The position numbers and the translations under genes are program-made. This document shows, one piece after another, positions 1 to 7,988 of a stretch of DNA of 64,000 nucleotides (position 1 is the stretch's first letter; each line of letters starts with the position of its first letter). Under the pieces are notes generated by a model, which saw only the letters and a program-made list of their open reading frames with translations, did no database searches and was not told the DNA's origin. This DNA comes from Candidatus Eiseniibacteriota bacterium (GTDB taxonomy: Bacteria; Eisenbacteria; RBG-16-71-46; CAIMUX01), in contig JACKCR010000002.1 of the NCBI GenBank assembly GCA_020633975.1, positions 1,302,001 to 1,366,000 of the forward strand. The letters run 5' to 3'.

Positions 1-94
1 CGAAGGCGAGGAGGAAGAGGAGCACGAGGAGCCCGGCATTCCGCCAGGCCGACCGCACCAGGCCCGTGCCACGGCTGTCTCCAGGAGACATCAT
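1..94 (-). CDS. Start of an unidentified membrane or exported protein (partial)
   Basis: Only about 31 codons lie in the window. The ATG at 94 overlaps the stop of the upstream beta-barrel-like gene in an ATGA arrangement, so the two are probably translationally coupled. The visible N-terminus has a short polar, Arg-containing stretch and then a Leu-rich hydrophobic run (GLLVLLFLLAF), which fits a signal anchor or signal peptide. A second in-frame ATG lies at 91. The gene continues past the left edge, so no function can be given. It looks like the last visible member of the four-gene exported-protein operon. Confidence 0.55.
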   Translation of the reverse strand, partial: MMSPGDSRGTGLVRSAWRNAGLLVLLFLLAF

Positions 95-1221
95 CGCCGC
101 CACTCCCGCGACCAAGACACCGACAGCTCGAACCCGTCGAGTGAGCGGCCCTCTCGGACGGACCCTGTGCGGTACGTCGCTCCACACCGCACATCACCGT
201 TCGCCGAACGGCGGCCGACTTCCGCGTGAGGCAGGTACCAGTCCGCGTGGCCCAAGGCGCCCGTGAAACCTCGCACGTGGGTGCCGCCGATCCCCGCGCC
301 CCAGAACGTGGGCGTGCTGCTCTGCCAGCCGAAGTTCCAGTCGACACGGTTTCCGCCACGTGCCCAGTTCTCGTCGAGCACCCATCCGGGAAGGAGTTCT
401 CCTGAGCCGACACCGAGAAGGTCGACGGCGAACACTCCCTCGCCCTCCGCAACCGGCGCGACCACCTCGGCGCGTAGGCGAGTCCGATCACCGAGTCGCC
501 AAGCGTCCGCACCGTCGATCTGCCCGTCCTGCGGATGTTCGAGGAATCCCTGCAACCGCGCGAGCACGTCACCCCACCCGCGTTCGATGCCGAGCCCGCC
601 CCCGATCACGTCGGACGGGTCCAGCTCCAAGCCGTCGTCGCGTAGCTGGAATGCGTCTTCCCGTTCGTAGAAGGCACCGGCGAACACTGCCGCATGCTTG
701 GTCGAAAGAAGACGTGCGCTCGCGTCCAAGCGGTACCGATTCCCCCTCCCCTGCCCGGGCAGCGGAAGACTGAGTTCGGGCGCGGCGACCCACGCGAGGA
801 GAAGACGCTCGCCGCCGTCGTACGGTCCGTCCTCGAGTGCGATGTCAGCCGCGGCCGAGAGAAGGATCCGGTCCGACGCGAACCGGCGTGAGAGGGCGCC
901 ACGCACGTCGGCGAGACCGGAGAGCGAGCCGTCGCCGGTCCAGTCCTCCGCGCTGCTCGACGCGAAACCGAAACCGAGCTGCCAGCCCAGAGCGCCACGG
1001 CGTCCGATGAGGTCGACGGGAACGAGCGTCTGATCGACGCTCACCTCGCCTTGGTACGTCTCGAACGTGACCGCCCCGTGCTGCGCGCCCACGTGCGTCG
1101 TGACCGACGCGTGCGCTGCGCTCGGAGCCAAGGCGACGACGAGCAGACACGCAGCCAGGACGGTCCGCAGGGCCGTTCGCGCCATGGACGCACCGAGCCG
1201 GTTTCCCTCACGCAGGATCAC
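91..1221 (-). CDS. Exported beta-barrel-like protein of unknown function
   Basis: A 376-residue protein with a signal peptide: hydrophobic core about residues 17-33, cleavage near AHA-S at about 38. The rest is rich in alternating Gly, aromatic and Arg/Asp residues and ends in SVSWSREWRR, as in outer-membrane beta-barrels, although the final residue is not the usual Phe or Trp. The GTG at 1221 overlaps the preceding stop (GTGA) and would couple translation. The ATG at 1185 is a credible alternative that puts the signal peptide at the very N-terminus. I recognise no named family. The context, between a TPR/CsgG-like exported protein and another membrane protein, suggests envelope assembly or sensing; that is inference. 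Confidence 0.6.
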   Translation of the reverse strand: MILREGNRLGASMARTALRTVLAACLLVVALAPSAAHASVTTHVGAQHGAVTFETYQGEVSVDQTLVPVDLIGRRGALGWQLGFGFASSSAEDWTGDGSLSGLADVRGALSRRFASDRILLSAAADIALEDGPYDGGERLLLAWVAAPELSLPLPGQGRGNRYRLDASARLLSTKHAAVFAGAFYEREDAFQLRDDGLELDPSDVIGGGLGIERGWGDVLARLQGFLEHPQDGQIDGADAWRLGDRTRLRAEVVAPVAEGEGVFAVDLLGVGSGELLPGWVLDENWARGGNRVDWNFGWQSSTPTFWGAGIGGTHVRGFTGALGHADWYLPHAEVGRRSANGDVRCGATYRTGSVREGRSLDGFELSVSWSREWRR

Positions 1222-2753
1222 GGCCCCTCCCCGTGGATCCGGATCCGCCCGAGCGTACCGACCACCGCGGACGGACTCGGCCCGGAGTAGGGAACCGACC
1301 CACCGCCGAGTCCGCGCATGAACGCGTCGTGAGCCGCGTGCGGATCGATCGAGGACGACGCGATCCAGGCGCGCCGGAAGTCACGCTCGGCCCACTCGCG
1401 GTCGCGTGAATCCCAAACGGAGTCCTCCACCCAGGCCCTGAGCGGCTCCCATTCGCGCACCGGCTTCGGGAGCTCTTCCCACCGTCGGGTCTCCATTCGC
1501 GGAAGGCCTCGATCGAACACGAGGCGCGCTTGGGCCGCGCTGTTCCAGCGGCCGAATCCGATTTCCGCGGGCGCGTCGATCCACTCGCTCAACCGACCGC
1601 CGGAGAGGCGAGCGATCTCCGCGGCCGCACGCCGCGCGTTGACCGCAGTCTCGTCGAGCGGAAAGTCGAGGAGGATCGGCTCGGGGTGAGTCGGCTGTCC
1701 CGCCGCATCGACGATGCTGATCTGCACCCGCACCTCGCCGGCCTCGATCCGGTAGGTGCCGCGCACGGCGCGCATCGAACCGAGCACGGAGAGCACCCGC
1801 GGAACGAGGTTCGGGGCGAGCGCCACCGGAGGCGACTCGAGCCACGAACGGAACACGGTTTCGAGACGACGCTGCGTCTCCGGATCCGCCTCCCCGGTCA
1901 CCGCGAGTCCTTGTGTCTGCTGGAAGAACCGCAACGCCTCGCGGAGTCGATCGTCCCAGTCCCCGGATCTCGACTCCAGGACTCCCCCACCCAAGCCTCC
2001 GGGAAGGAGCGCGAGCCGTCCGCGGAGTCCTCCCACGGTGTTGAGCGGCTGGGTTGCGATGTCCGCAGGAAGACGAACGCCCCGGCCGGCGGTGACGAGA
2101 TCGAGTGCGAGGAGAGTCGACGGGATCGGCGCCGGACAGAGGCGGCTTCCGCGCAGAGCGTCGAAGAGCAGGTAGGACCAGGTGAGTCCGTAGTACGGGC
2201 CCTCGACGTCTCCACCGAGCGACTCCAGCGGAAGCAGTGCGATCCCGGGGGCTGCCAGCACTGGCGCTTCGGACGAGAACCAGGCCGCACCGAGCCCGAG
2301 CTGACGATCCGCGAGCTCGCGCTCCGTCCGTCTCCGATCGTGCCGCGCGAGACGACCGACTTGGTCCTTCTCGGCGACGACCTCGACCTCCAGCCAGCGG
2401 CACCTCGCACGTCCCGGCCGTCCCAGGTCCGCCTCCGCCCGCGCAGCCAAGTACCCGGCACCCAGATCCGTCAGGTCCCCGATGAGGAGGCTGTCGAAGA
2501 CAGCGAGCGCCTCCGCGGCGCGACCGCCCTCGAGGAGGTCCACCCCACGCTCGCGACGTTCCCGCTGCGTCTCGACGGGCGCTGCATTGGCAACGGTCGT
2601 AACGATGGCGACGGTCGCGGCCAAGATGACGGTCGTGACGGTGACTTTCGTGACGGTCGCGACTCTCGTCGCGCTGGCGAGGGTCGCCAAGAGTGGGACG
2701 ACCTGTGCCACCCAGCGGCCACGGATGTCGTGAGAGGTCCGGCGGAGGCTCAT
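1218..2753 (-). CDS. Exported TPR / CsgG-like / peptidoglycan-binding-like protein
   Basis: 511 residues. Unusual Val/Thr-rich hydrophobic signal region (about residues 15-57) ending in ANA-A. A TPR-like segment follows (about 60-130). Next comes a stretch resembling the CsgG/FlgO-type periplasmic fold (ALLPLESLGG and YYGLTWSYLLFDALRGS), then a short peptidoglycan-binding-1-like helix set (LRFFQQTQGLAVTGEADPET), then a second strand region like those that follow such domains (GTYRIEAGEVRVQISIVDA). The ATG at 2753 overlaps the stop of the upstream gene (ATGA). An open frame continues further upstream but only as an antiparallel shadow of that gene. Domain names rest on motif resemblance and need profile searches. 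Probable role: periplasmic partner of the neighbouring exported proteins. Confidence 0.6.
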   Translation of the reverse strand: MSLRRTSHDIRGRWVAQVVPLLATLASATRVATVTKVTVTTVILAATVAIVTTVANAAPVETQRERRERGVDLLEGGRAAEALAVFDSLLIGDLTDLGAGYLAARAEADLGRPGRARCRWLEVEVVAEKDQVGRLARHDRRRTERELADRQLGLGAAWFSSEAPVLAAPGIALLPLESLGGDVEGPYYGLTWSYLLFDALRGSRLCPAPIPSTLLALDLVTAGRGVRLPADIATQPLNTVGGLRGRLALLPGGLGGGVLESRSGDWDDRLREALRFFQQTQGLAVTGEADPETQRRLETVFRSWLESPPVALAPNLVPRVLSVLGSMRAVRGTYRIEAGEVRVQISIVDAAGQPTHPEPILLDFPLDETAVNARRAAAEIARLSGGRLSEWIDAPAEIGFGRWNSAAQARLVFDRGLPRMETRRWEELPKPVREWEPLRAWVEDSVWDSRDREWAERDFRRAWIASSSIDPHAAHDAFMRGLGGGSVPYSGPSPSAVVGTLGRIRIHGEGP

Positions 2754-3508
2754 CGCGCCACCTCCGTTCGGTCCACCATCGGGGACTTGCGCGCTGCACG
2801 CGTCGCTTCGAGCGCACGCAGGCACCACTGAGCGAGGTCGGACGAGACGTCCGGCCGTGAGAGGACCTCGGTCCAGCCAGCGCCGGCGCGATCGACGAGC
2901 CAGAGGTCGACCGACTCCGATGCAGCGACGCAGAGGTTTCGCGCGCGCTCGCGCGCCAGGTAGTCGTCCTCCGAGGCGAGAAGGAGCATGGACTGCCGGC
3001 CGCCAGGCCCCTGGAGGAGAGCAGAGGGCACGAGCTCCGCGTGTGAGTCGAGAAAGAGGACGGCTCCGGGAGAGGACGCCCGAACGAGCTGCCAGGCGAC
3101 GACGCACTCCGGACCTTCGGCCGCCACGGCCAAGCTGGCGCCGTCCCCCAGGTGTGACTCCAGCTTCGCGTAGGCCGAGCCTGCCGCCGAGATCGACGTT
3201 CCCTCTGGAAGAACGAGGGCGGACACACCGCGATCCAGCGACGCGACCACGAATCGGTCCCAGAGTCCCGAGTCGGCGCCGGCGAAGACGACCACCCCTT
3301 CAGAGCCGCCGAGCGGCGACCGATATAGGAGGGCAGTGAGGGCGCTCCCATCGAGCGACAGCTCGGCGCTGGGGACCGGCATGCTCGGCAGGCTGTTGTC
3401 GGGCTCCGGAGAACCAGACTGGGCCCTCGCGGGTAGTACCGAGACGAGCGCAAAGAGCGCAGCAACCCAGGTTCGGATCCAAGACGCGGGTGTGGAGAGC
3501 GGGTTCAC
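2750..3508 (-). CDS. Exported alpha/beta-hydrolase-like protein
   Basis: About 252 residues from a GTG at 3508, which places a clear signal peptide at the N-terminus (TWVAALFALVSVLPARAQS). The open frame reaches 3850, but that extension lies antisense to the plus-strand gene 3596-3931 and has no signal character. The mature part looks like a small alpha/beta-hydrolase: a strand plus loop (GVVVFAGADSG), an Ala/Gly-rich nucleophile-elbow-like region, and LLLASEDDYLARERARNL, which resembles the acid-turn region of dienelactone-hydrolase-like proteins. No standard GXSXG is evident, so catalysis is doubtful. It is the first gene of the minus-strand exported-protein operon and overlaps the next gene by 4 bases. 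Confidence 0.55.
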   Translation of the reverse strand: MNPLSTPASWIRTWVAALFALVSVLPARAQSGSPEPDNSLPSMPVPSAELSLDGSALTALLYRSPLGGSEGVVVFAGADSGLWDRFVVASLDRGVSALVLPEGTSISAAGSAYAKLESHLGDGASLAVAAEGPECVVAWQLVRASSPGAVLFLDSHAELVPSALLQGPGGRQSMLLLASEDDYLARERARNLCVAASESVDLWLVDRAGAGWTEVLSRPDVSSDLAQWCLRALEATRAARKSPMVDRTEVAR

Positions 3509-3595
3509 ACCGGTCGCGTTGACGCTTCGATCGGCGCTTTGATACGCTTCGCGCAGGACCTCGGGGTTCCAGTCACCTTCCCGCACAGGCGCACC

Positions 3596-3931
3596 ATGAT
3601 GGATTCCGAAGACACCCGCAGCCAGGAGATCCTCGGCTACGACGAGAAGACCGAGACGTGGTTCGTCCACGCCAAGGAATCGTCTGGGCGTCTCATCCTC
3701 ACCCGCCAATCCCTGGCTCGTCTGGTCGAACTCTACAACCGGATCCACAAAGGGCGTCCTCTCCAGCTCATCGAGCAGCGGGAACTCCGGCGAATCGAGG
3801 AGTCCCGGAAGCGCCATTCCGAAGCGCTTCGTGATATCCATCTTCTCCATGCACGGCGCGCGCGGCGTCGTCCGACCTCCGTCGTACGTCGGATCTTCGG
3901 TGCGCTCCTCAGCCCCTTCCGCCGTCCGTGA
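3596..3931 (+). CDS. Small basic protein of unknown function
   Basis: 111 residues from the first of two adjacent ATGs (ATGATG). The N-terminal half is mixed polar (EILGYDEKTETWFVHAKES) and could form a small beta-sheet. The C-terminal half is helical and very Arg-rich (RRIEESRKRHSEALRD, then RRARRRP), as in nucleic-acid- or membrane-surface-binding tails. No family recognised. It is transcribed away from the exported operon and its 3' end overlaps that of convergent ccmD by 23 bases. The ribosome-binding site is weak. Coding status is supported by the intact frame and good third-position GC. Confidence 0.5.
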   Translation: MMDSEDTRSQEILGYDEKTETWFVHAKESSGRLILTRQSLARLVELYNRIHKGRPLQLIEQRELRRIEESRKRHSEALRDIHLLHARRARRRPTSVVRRIFGALLSPFRRP

Positions 3932-4058
3932 CCCGCGCTTTCAGCTCTTCGATCTCTCCGCGAACGCGATCGATCCGCCGGCCCAGACCGAAGAGGTAGA
4001 GGCCGAGTCCGACCCAGATGAACGCGTAGGCCAATCCCAGGTACTGCAGCGGGCTCAT
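3909..4058 (-). CDS. ccmD: Heme exporter protein D
   Basis: 49 residues: one transmembrane helix (about residues 8-25, YAFIWVGLGLYLFGLG) followed by a basic/acidic helix (RRIDRVRGEIEELKARV). This is the usual size and layout of CcmD, which stabilises the CcmABC complex and helps release holo-CcmE. The ATG overlaps the ccmC stop in an ATGA. It is the last gene of the ccm operon. Confidence 0.8.
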   Translation of the reverse strand: MSPLQYLGLAYAFIWVGLGLYLFGLGRRIDRVRGEIEELKARVTDGGRG

Positions 4059-4747
4059 CGGTCCTCCTGATCCTCGATCCGAGCTTCCAACAACATCCGT
4101 TCCGCCTCCAGCCGACCCAAGAGCCACCGCTTCACGAAGAGCGAGACCATGAGCAAGGTGATCACGAGCATAGAGACTCGGAACGAAACCGCCATGTTCG
4201 GGTCGAGACCGCCGGAGCGCAGTACGGTCGGCTTCGGGTGGTGCACGTTGAACCAGAGGGCGGAGTAGTAGACGACCGGAACGTTGAGGGCACCGAGGAT
4301 CCCGAGCACCGACGCGAACCGCGGGAGCCTCGGATCGTCTGCCATGTACGTCCGGAGAAACAGATAGGACGCGAAGATGAGCCAGAGCATGAGGGTACTG
4401 GTGAGCCGCGCGTCCCACGTCCACCAAACACCCCAAGCGGCCTTCGCCCAGACCGGCCCGGTGAGCAGCACCAACGTCGTATAGAGAAAGCCGACCTCGA
4501 CGGCGGCGTGCGCGGCGCGGTCCCAGGATAGCTCCCGCTTCATCAAGTAGCCGACGGAAGCGACCATCACGACGCCGAAGGCCATGAACGATCCGAGCGC
4601 GAACGGAACGTGGAAGTAGAAGATGCGCTGCACGTCCCCCATCGTCGATTCGCGTGGGGCGTACTGGAACGCCATGTAGAGCGCGAAGATCACGCCCGGT
4701 ATGAGCAGGAGGTCGAGCCCCTGGATCAGTGCGAGAAGCCGTTTCAT
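4055..4747 (-). CDS. ccmC: Heme exporter subunit CcmC
   Basis: 230 residues, six predicted membrane helices, with the WWD-type heme-handling signature (WGVWWTWDARLTS, about residue 107) between conserved histidines (FYFHVPFA near 45; WFNVHHPKP near 165). CcmC delivers heme to CcmE in the periplasm as part of CcmABCD. Length is normal. It follows ccmB after about 100 noncoding bases, the longest gap inside the operon, and overlaps ccmD by 4 bases. Confidence 0.93.
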   Translation of the reverse strand: MKRLLALIQGLDLLLIPGVIFALYMAFQYAPRESTMGDVQRIFYFHVPFALGSFMAFGVVMVASVGYLMKRELSWDRAAHAAVEVGFLYTTLVLLTGPVWAKAAWGVWWTWDARLTSTLMLWLIFASYLFLRTYMADDPRLPRFASVLGILGALNVPVVYYSALWFNVHHPKPTVLRSGGLDPNMAVSFRVSMLVITLLMVSLFVKRWLLGRLEAERMLLEARIEDQEDR

Positions 4748-4849
4748 GCGCTAGGGCGTCCTCTCGGTGGAGCAGTTCGGTTCCGTCGTCTCACGCATCC
4801 TCTCGATCCTTCGTGCCTTTCCTCGAGCCGATCTGGGGCTGGGCTCCCT

Positions 4850-5530
4850 CTACTCCTCGAGCATGACGTCGAAGAGCAACGTTCCAGCGGCGAGGAAGAC
4901 GACGTCGTAGACGACGATCAACGTCCACCAGTCGGTTCCCTCCCACATCGGACGTCCGGTGAGTGCGTAACCGGTCAGCTCCACGCTGGCCACCACGATC
5001 GGCACCCAGAGCGGGTAGAGGAGAATGGGAAGGAGCACTTCCCGGAGTCGACTCCCGCTCGAGATCGTCGAGAGGAGCGTTCCCACGCTCGCGAACCCGA
5101 CCGTTCCGGCGAATGCTATCAGCGCCAATTCGGGCAGACAAGGCAGCACCGAGACGCGGAGGAGGATCGAGAAGAGCGGCACCGTCACGATCTCCATCAC
5201 CGCGAGCAGGATCACGTTGACGATGAACTTGGCGAGGAAGATCGCGCTCCGCTCGATCGGTGCGAGAAGGAGCGCCTTGAGGCATCCGTTCTCCCGTTCG
5301 ACCGCCATGGTCCGGTGGAGCCCCAGCACACCGGAGAAGGTGAACGCGATCCAGAGCAGTCCGGGCGCCTGGGAACCGGGGTCGATGGCCTGGGCCTGGA
5401 AGGCGAATCCGAACACGACGACGAGTAGCACCGAGAAGAGTGCCATCGAGGTGAGGGTCTCGCGTCCCCGCCACTCGAGCAGAAGGTCTTTGCCGACGAG
5501 TGCAGCCACAGTGCGGAAGTAGCCGGTCAC
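4850..5530 (-). CDS. ccmB: Heme exporter subunit CcmB
   Basis: 226 residues with six hydrophobic segments and family features: KDLLLEWRGRE near the N-terminus, AFTFSGVLGLHRTMAVERENGC and LLLAPIERSAIFLAKF. It is the membrane subunit of the CcmAB ATPase that drives release of holo-CcmE. The start is the GTG at 5530, which overlaps the ccmA stop (GTGA); an upstream ATG would add about 33 unrelated residues lying within ccmA. Confidence 0.9.
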   Translation of the reverse strand: MTGYFRTVAALVGKDLLLEWRGRETLTSMALFSVLLVVVFGFAFQAQAIDPGSQAPGLLWIAFTFSGVLGLHRTMAVERENGCLKALLLAPIERSAIFLAKFIVNVILLAVMEIVTVPLFSILLRVSVLPCLPELALIAFAGTVGFASVGTLLSTISSGSRLREVLLPILLYPLWVPIVVASVELTGYALTGRPMWEGTDWWTLIVVYDVVFLAAGTLLFDVMLEE

Positions 5531-6246
5531 CGTGCCGCTCCTGCGAACCGTTCCCGGTACGCTGCCTCGACGCTCGGAATGTCCGCAGGGTCGAGCTCCG
5601 TATCCAGCGCCCGACCGCGATGGAGCCATGCGAGACGCGTCGCTACGGGAGCGAGGTGGCTGAGGTCATGGCTCGTCATCAGAATCGCACAACCGCCCCG
5701 CCTCCTCGCTGCGAGCAGCTCGGACAAGGACTCGATCCCCGACGGGTCGAGGCCGCTGAACGGCTCGTCGAGAAGCAGAATCGGCGGATCGTGGAGCAGT
5801 GCACGAGCCAAGGAGAGACGCTGGCCCATCCCCCGGCTGAACTCCCGCACCGGACGCTTCGAAGCCCAGCCGAGCCCGAGGTCGCCCAGGAGTGTGGTGA
5901 TGTCGGACTCGGTCTTGGTGAGCCCATAGAGCTTGGCGGCGAGACGGAGGTTCTCGGGCGCGGAAAGGGCTTCGTAAGAGAAGCTCTCGTGAGACACGAA
6001 GCCGACCGAGCGCCGGTGATCCGGGTCCGACGGATCGAAGGGGCGTCCCCTCAGTGAGATGCTTCCCTTCCTAGGCTTGTGGAGCCCCGCGAGAAGGCGG
6101 AGCAGCGTGGACTTTCCGGCGCCGTTCGGCCCAAGGAGAGCGAGCCCCTCCCCGGCACGGAGTTCCAGATCTACCCCTCGAAGGACGTCCGGCCCCCCGT
6201 AGCCCTGTGTGACTTTCTCTGTCGCAAGGACGACGTCGCTGCTCAA
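5527..6246 (-). CDS. ccmA: Heme exporter ATPase CcmA
   Basis: 239-residue ABC ATPase: Walker A GPNGAGKST (about residue 40), signature-type segment REFSRGMGQRLSLARAL (about 136), Walker B LLLDEP and a switch His (MTSHD). It works with CcmB in holo-CcmE release. The start is a TTG at 6246 overlapping the upstream stop (TTGA); no ATG lies nearby in frame. The signature reads SRGMGQ rather than LSGGQ, as is common in CcmA. Confidence 0.9.
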   Translation of the reverse strand: MSSDVVLATEKVTQGYGGPDVLRGVDLELRAGEGLALLGPNGAGKSTLLRLLAGLHKPRKGSISLRGRPFDPSDPDHRRSVGFVSHESFSYEALSAPENLRLAAKLYGLTKTESDITTLLGDLGLGWASKRPVREFSRGMGQRLSLARALLHDPPILLLDEPFSGLDPSGIESLSELLAARRRGGCAILMTSHDLSHLAPVATRLAWLHRGRALDTELDPADIPSVEAAYRERFAGAAR

Positions 6247-6965
6247 CGTGGGGTCTCCGCCGAGACCCCCGTGATCTGGTTGAGACGACGCAGGAGGCTC
6301 CGGCGAACGGACTGGTAGTCCGGTTCCTCGAGCTCACGGCGTTCGAAGCGCACATCCAGGCTTGCGATGTCACGAATGAGCGCCGCGGCTTCCGGGTCGG
6401 TCCCGCCACTGGCGGGCGCGAGTCCGTCCTTTCGGTACGCGTTCGCGATCGGGAGACCGAACAGAGCGAAGAGCGTGAGCACGATCACCACCATCGTCAC
6501 CGGATCCTGATAGACGGGCGGTGGAGACATCTGCGCGGGCGCACCCTGCGACATCGGCGGGTGCCCCTCCATCCCGTCGGCGGGGAGCGGGGCTGCGTCA
6601 CGCGATACGAGGAAGTTGTATGCGAGCTCCGTCTCACCCTGCTCGAACTGGATCGGCGCGCCGAGGAAGTCGCGCCCGAAGTGCGAGACTTTGACGACGT
6701 ACTGGATCTCGGGGTCGGTCGAGAGACCAGAGAACTCGTACTCCCCGTCCGGGCCGGCGGTGGCCGGAATCCGCTCCACCTCTCCGTCCGCCCCGCGGAA
6801 GATGAGAGTGAGTTCGGCGCCCACCGCGACGGAATCCGGATGCTCGGCCGTGAAGAGCTGGCCCAGGATCCGTCCGGTCTGGGCGGAAGCGGCGGCCGGC
6901 CATAGGCACGAGACCATCATGACGAGACAAGCGGCCCAGAGGCGGAGAGGAACGCGCTCAGACAT
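6243..6965 (-). CDS. Membrane-anchored Ig-like (carboxypeptidase-regulatory-like) protein in the ccm operon
   Basis: 240 residues. Signal peptide (AACLVMMVSCLWPAAASAQ), then a beta-sandwich domain of carboxypeptidase-regulatory/CNA-B type (GRILGQLF through DGEYEFSGL, about residues 30-115), a Pro/Met-rich linker, a membrane helix (about 158-176, VTMVVIVLTLFALFGLPIANA) and a cytoplasmic helical hairpin (DVRFERRELEEPDYQSVRR). That C-terminal motif has the same form as DIEFDKRTGKLSEDDY in the next-upstream gene. The start at 6965 has a GGGGGCGG-type SD. It sits between ccmA and ccmH, so a role in apocytochrome or heme handling is likely, but no direct function is known to me. Confidence 0.65.
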   Translation of the reverse strand: MSERVPLRLWAACLVMMVSCLWPAAASAQTGRILGQLFTAEHPDSVAVGAELTLIFRGADGEVERIPATAGPDGEYEFSGLSTDPEIQYVVKVSHFGRDFLGAPIQFEQGETELAYNFLVSRDAAPLPADGMEGHPPMSQGAPAQMSPPPVYQDPVTMVVIVLTLFALFGLPIANAYRKDGLAPASGGTDPEAAALIRDIASLDVRFERRELEEPDYQSVRRSLLRRLNQITGVSAETPR

Positions 6966-7323
6966 TCCGCCCCCTCGACTCGAGACGGAGCCGCATCGAC
7001 GCAATCTCGGATTCGACCCGGTCGGTGGTCCAGGGACCTTCGAGCGACTCGATCTCGAGCATCACCTCGAGAGCCTGTGCTTCGGCCTCTTCCTTCGCAG
7101 CGACATAGTCGTCCTCGGAAAGCTTGCCGGTTCGTTTGTCGAACTCGATGTCCCGGAGGAGCTGCACGAGTGCCGCCTTGCGTTCGAGCAGACGCACGCG
7201 TCGCCCTTCGGCCCGGGCGCGCTCTCGCGACTGTGCCGATCCGAGCGGACGAAGGATGAAGTAGAGACCGCCGGCTACGAGCACGGCGAACAGAATGATC
7301 GGAGCGATCTGGTCAGGACCCAT
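6958..7323 (-). CDS. Short CcmI-like membrane protein
   Basis: 121 residues: one N-terminal membrane helix (IAPIILFAVLVAGGLYFILRPLG), a basic stretch, then a helical hairpin with the motif LLRDIEFDKRTGKLSEDDYVAAK, typical of the segment following the first helix in CcmI/CycH-type proteins. The periplasmic TPR part of CcmI is missing. Its stop overlaps the start of the Ig-like gene and its ATG lies two bases after the ccmH stop. Likely a reduced assembly factor for presenting apocytochrome to CcmF/CcmH; family placement is tentative. Confidence 0.6.
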   Translation of the reverse strand: MGPDQIAPIILFAVLVAGGLYFILRPLGSAQSRERARAEGRRVRLLERKAALVQLLRDIEFDKRTGKLSEDDYVAAKEEAEAQALEVMLEIESLEGPWTTDRVESEIASMRLRLESRGRNV

Positions 7324-7325
7324 GT

Positions 7326-7988
7326 TCAGTCTTCACGCACCTCGCACTCGAGCCTACGGCGGAGCTCGGCCATGTCCTTGGCACCGGAAGCAGCGCCCGT
7401 TCCACTCTCCGGGGACGTTGGCCCCGGACCGGCCGGTGCGGGGACCGGCGCGGAAAGTCGACGCGCTTCGTTCGTTCGCTTGAGGAAGAGGGCGAGCCCT
7501 CCCCCACCCAGGACCATCCCCACGACGGGAAGGATCCAGGCGAAGAGATTGAACCCGCTCCGCTCCGGTACGGCAAGGATCCACTCACCGTACTTTGCGA
7601 CGAACGCATTGATGATCTGGTCGTGCGACATGCCGGCATCGGCCATCTCGCGCAGCTCTTCCTTGGCTGCGGAGGCCCCACCGCAGTAGGAACCGGCGAG
7701 CGGCTTCCCGCCGCAGTTCTCACACGGGTTCATCAGCTCCTTCTCGAGCTGGCCGATGTCCGCCGGTTGGTCTGCCCTGACCGAGCTCTGAGTGAGCGCC
7801 AGAGCGAACATCAAGACCAGCGAGAGCATCCAAACGTAGCGTCGGGGCGTGAGGCCGCGCCAAGCGCCCACGCGTCCTGGAATCAGGAACGCCCCGGCGT
7901 CAGGTAGCGTCTGCCCCGGAACGCGTGCGGTTGCAACGTCGCGTCCTGCGGCGCGCGGGGACGATGTCGGGTGGAACTCGGTCGTCAT
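7326..7988 (-). CDS. ccmH: CcmH/CycL-like thiol protein with atypical cysteine motif
   Basis: 220 residues. After a cytoplasmic or signal segment with a hydrophobic core (MLSLVLMFALALTQSS, about 54-69) comes the CcmH-type three-helix domain. Its redox motif reads NPCENCGGKPLAGSYCGG rather than the usual LRCxxCQ, but it is followed by the conserved LREM..AGMS.DQIINAFVAKYGEWIL pattern. A second membrane helix follows (about 150-170), then a Pro-rich tail. CcmH keeps apocytochrome thiols reduced for ligation. The ATG overlaps the ccmF stop (ATGA); Met54 is a possible internal start giving a cleaner signal peptide. Confidence 0.75.
   Translation of the reverse strand: MTTEFHPTSSPRAAGRDVATARVPGQTLPDAGAFLIPGRVGAWRGLTPRRYVWMLSLVLMFALALTQSSVRADQPADIGQLEKELMNPCENCGGKPLAGSYCGGASAAKEELREMADAGMSHDQIINAFVAKYGEWILAVPERSGFNLFAWILPVVGMVLGGGGLALFLKRTNEARRLSAPVPAPAGPGPTSPESGTGAASGAKDMAELRRRLECEVRED

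Noticed and set aside
2754-3107. N-terminal extension of the TPR/CsgG-like gene
   Set aside because: The extension lies inside the upstream exported gene in another frame, is Arg/Pro-rich, and would precede rather than follow the signal peptide.
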